Assembly (NCBI GenBank): GCA_963665545.2
Contig: CAXXKZ010000004.1
Span: 248,001 to 312,000, forward strand
Direction of reading: 5' to 3'
Origin: G963665545 sp963665545
GTDB taxonomy: Bacteria > Pseudomonadota > Gammaproteobacteria > Xanthomonadales > SZUA-36
DNA: 64,000 nt
In this document: one piece after another, positions 63,360-64,000 of the stretch
Layout: each line of letters begins with the position of its first letter
How positions within the stretch are numbered: the stretch's first letter is position 1
Notes under the pieces: model-generated
The model's database searches: none
What the model saw: only the letters and a program-made list of their open reading frames with translations
Told to the model about the DNA's origin: nothing
Position numbers and translations under genes: made by a program

Positions 63360-64000
63360 CTATTGATCGCGAAGTATTCTGAGCAGGAACTCGTGGCTCG
63401 ACTGGCGCGGCATCCCGCCATCTGCACAGGCCGATTCACCGAATTCTATGTCAGCCGAATCGATCGTCGTGACCGGCGTGAAAATCAGGCTGGGAACCGG
63501 GTCAGCGGTATGCATGCCGGTGTTGGAGTCAGTGGTGTGATCGGCCGTCAACGCCAACACGGCACCCAGCCGTGTCAATGGGTCCAATACCTGGTCCAGG
63601 ACCTCCAGAAAATCGCGCTTCGCAGCAGCTTGCCGGTCGTGGGCAAATATGTCGGTGGCCTTGATGTGCAGGTAAACAATATCGTTGCTCTGCAGCGCCT
63701 CGATTACCGCGTCCAGTTTGCCAGCCAGGTTGGTATCGGCCGTGCCCGTGAAGCTCGGATCGTTGGACACCGAGAAACCAAATAGCCTTGCGAGCCCCTC
63801 TACGGTATTGCAGCCCGTCACCACGGCGGCACTAAAGCCCGCCCTCACAATCAGGTTATCCAGCGTCAGGTGGCCACCGGCGCTTCGCGTGATCACACCA
63901 CTGGCGGGCGGCAGCCCATTTAACTCCCTGCCAGTATTGACCGGGTGGTCCTTGAGTTTTTGGTAAGCGAGGGCAACAAAAGCATTCACTTTTTCAGCTG
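63360..64000 (-). CDS. ApgM-type phosphoglycerate mutase family protein, partial
   Basis: The C-terminal part (at least 213 codons) of an alkaline-phosphatase-superfamily enzyme. The frame stays open past 64000 (AEKVNAFVALAYQKLKD), so the start lies outside. Metal-binding motifs are IVYLHIKATDIFAHDRQ and LTADHTTDSNTGMHTADPV, typical of the archaeal-type, cofactor-independent mutase. It would convert 3-phosphoglycerate and 2-phosphoglycerate, or a related phosphosugar. It ends 17 bp from the SDR start. Confidence 0.8.
   Translation of the reverse strand, partial: AEKVNAFVALAYQKLKDHPVNTGRELNGLPPASGVITRSAGGHLTLDNLIVRAGFSAAVVTGCNTVEGLARLFGFSVSNDPSFTGTADTNLAGKLDAVIEALQSNDIVYLHIKATDIFAHDRQAAAKRDFLEVLDQVLDPLTRLGAVLALTADHTTDSNTGMHTADPVPSLIFTPVTTIDSADIEFGESACADGGMPRQSSHEFLLRILRDQ

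Noticed and set aside
1..64000. CRISPR array or rRNA genes
   Set aside because: No regularly spaced short repeats or rRNA-like segments were seen; the only tandem array is the 12-bp coding repeat.

Overview
The window looks like a chromosomal segment of a gammaproteobacterium, probably an uncultivated marine-type lineage. The hints are an IPTL-CTERM surface protein, a selenoneine (senA/senB/selD) locus, a GcvA-like LysR regulator, an AlaA-like aminotransferase and an RND pump with TPR and LssY-type envelope proteins. No rRNA gene is present, so the taxonomy is inference only.

The segment is heavily remodelled by insertion sequences. Six almost identical 1385-bp IS256-family elements lie at 8008, 22519, 24525, 34315, 41358 and 54631, and one IS3-family element at 1523. 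Together they fill about 15% of the window. Removing the IS3 copy and one copy of its 3-bp target repeat, or three of the IS256 copies and one copy of their 8-9 bp repeats, restores exact reading frames for an IPTL-CTERM protein, an amidohydrolase, a glycosyltransferase and a multi-PAS sensor kinase. These are recent insertions into real genes. Other genes carry single in-frame nonsense codons (TGA, TAG and TAA all occur) or 1-base frameshifts, so the region appears to be decaying. Sequencing or assembly error remains a possible alternative for some of the frameshifts.

Layout. 0.4-4.1 kb: LysR regulator and an IPTL-CTERM gene split by IS3. 4.2-7.7 kb: an arginase-family enzyme followed by two tandem LssY_C-type exported proteins. 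7.7-11.3 kb: amidohydrolase (IS-split) and two cyclic-nucleotide-binding proteins. 11.5-17.3 kb: lipase-maturation-factor and DCC pair, an ammonium transporter with a C-terminal Ig-like domain, and a frameshifted type III glutamine synthetase. 17.3-24 kb: permease, MFS transporter, dinucleotide-binding protein and glycosyltransferases. 24.2-30 kb: integrase scrap, a broken nine-PAS sensor kinase and its response regulator. 30-34.1 kb: ABC transporter pair, a hydrolase with a 12-bp tandem repeat in its coding sequence, and a GYF_2 mini-protein. 35.7-40.1 kb: sulfotransferase scrap, exported truncated haemoglobin, TolB/TPR regulator, methyltransferase and cysteine hydrolase. 40.3-45.1 kb: the selenoneine genes selD(senC), senB and senA, with an IS256 copy between selD and senB. 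45.2-52.2 kb: a mostly ruined surface-polysaccharide operon flanked by 69-bp direct repeats. 52.3-54.6 kb: an integration site in the 3' part of a tRNA-Leu gene, with its integrase. 54.6-60 kb: an IS256 copy lacking target repeats, which joins island DNA to a 5'-truncated RND efflux operon. 60-64 kb: TPR lipoprotein, aminotransferase, SDR and the C-terminal part of an apgM-type phosphoglycerate mutase.

Functionally, the most coherent system is selenium metabolism. SelD would make selenophosphate, SenB a selenosugar and SenA would join it to hercynine to give selenoneine. Nitrogen handling (Amt, GSIII, arginase) and surface polysaccharide modification (glycosyltransferases, sulfotransferases, beta-helix protein) are secondary themes.
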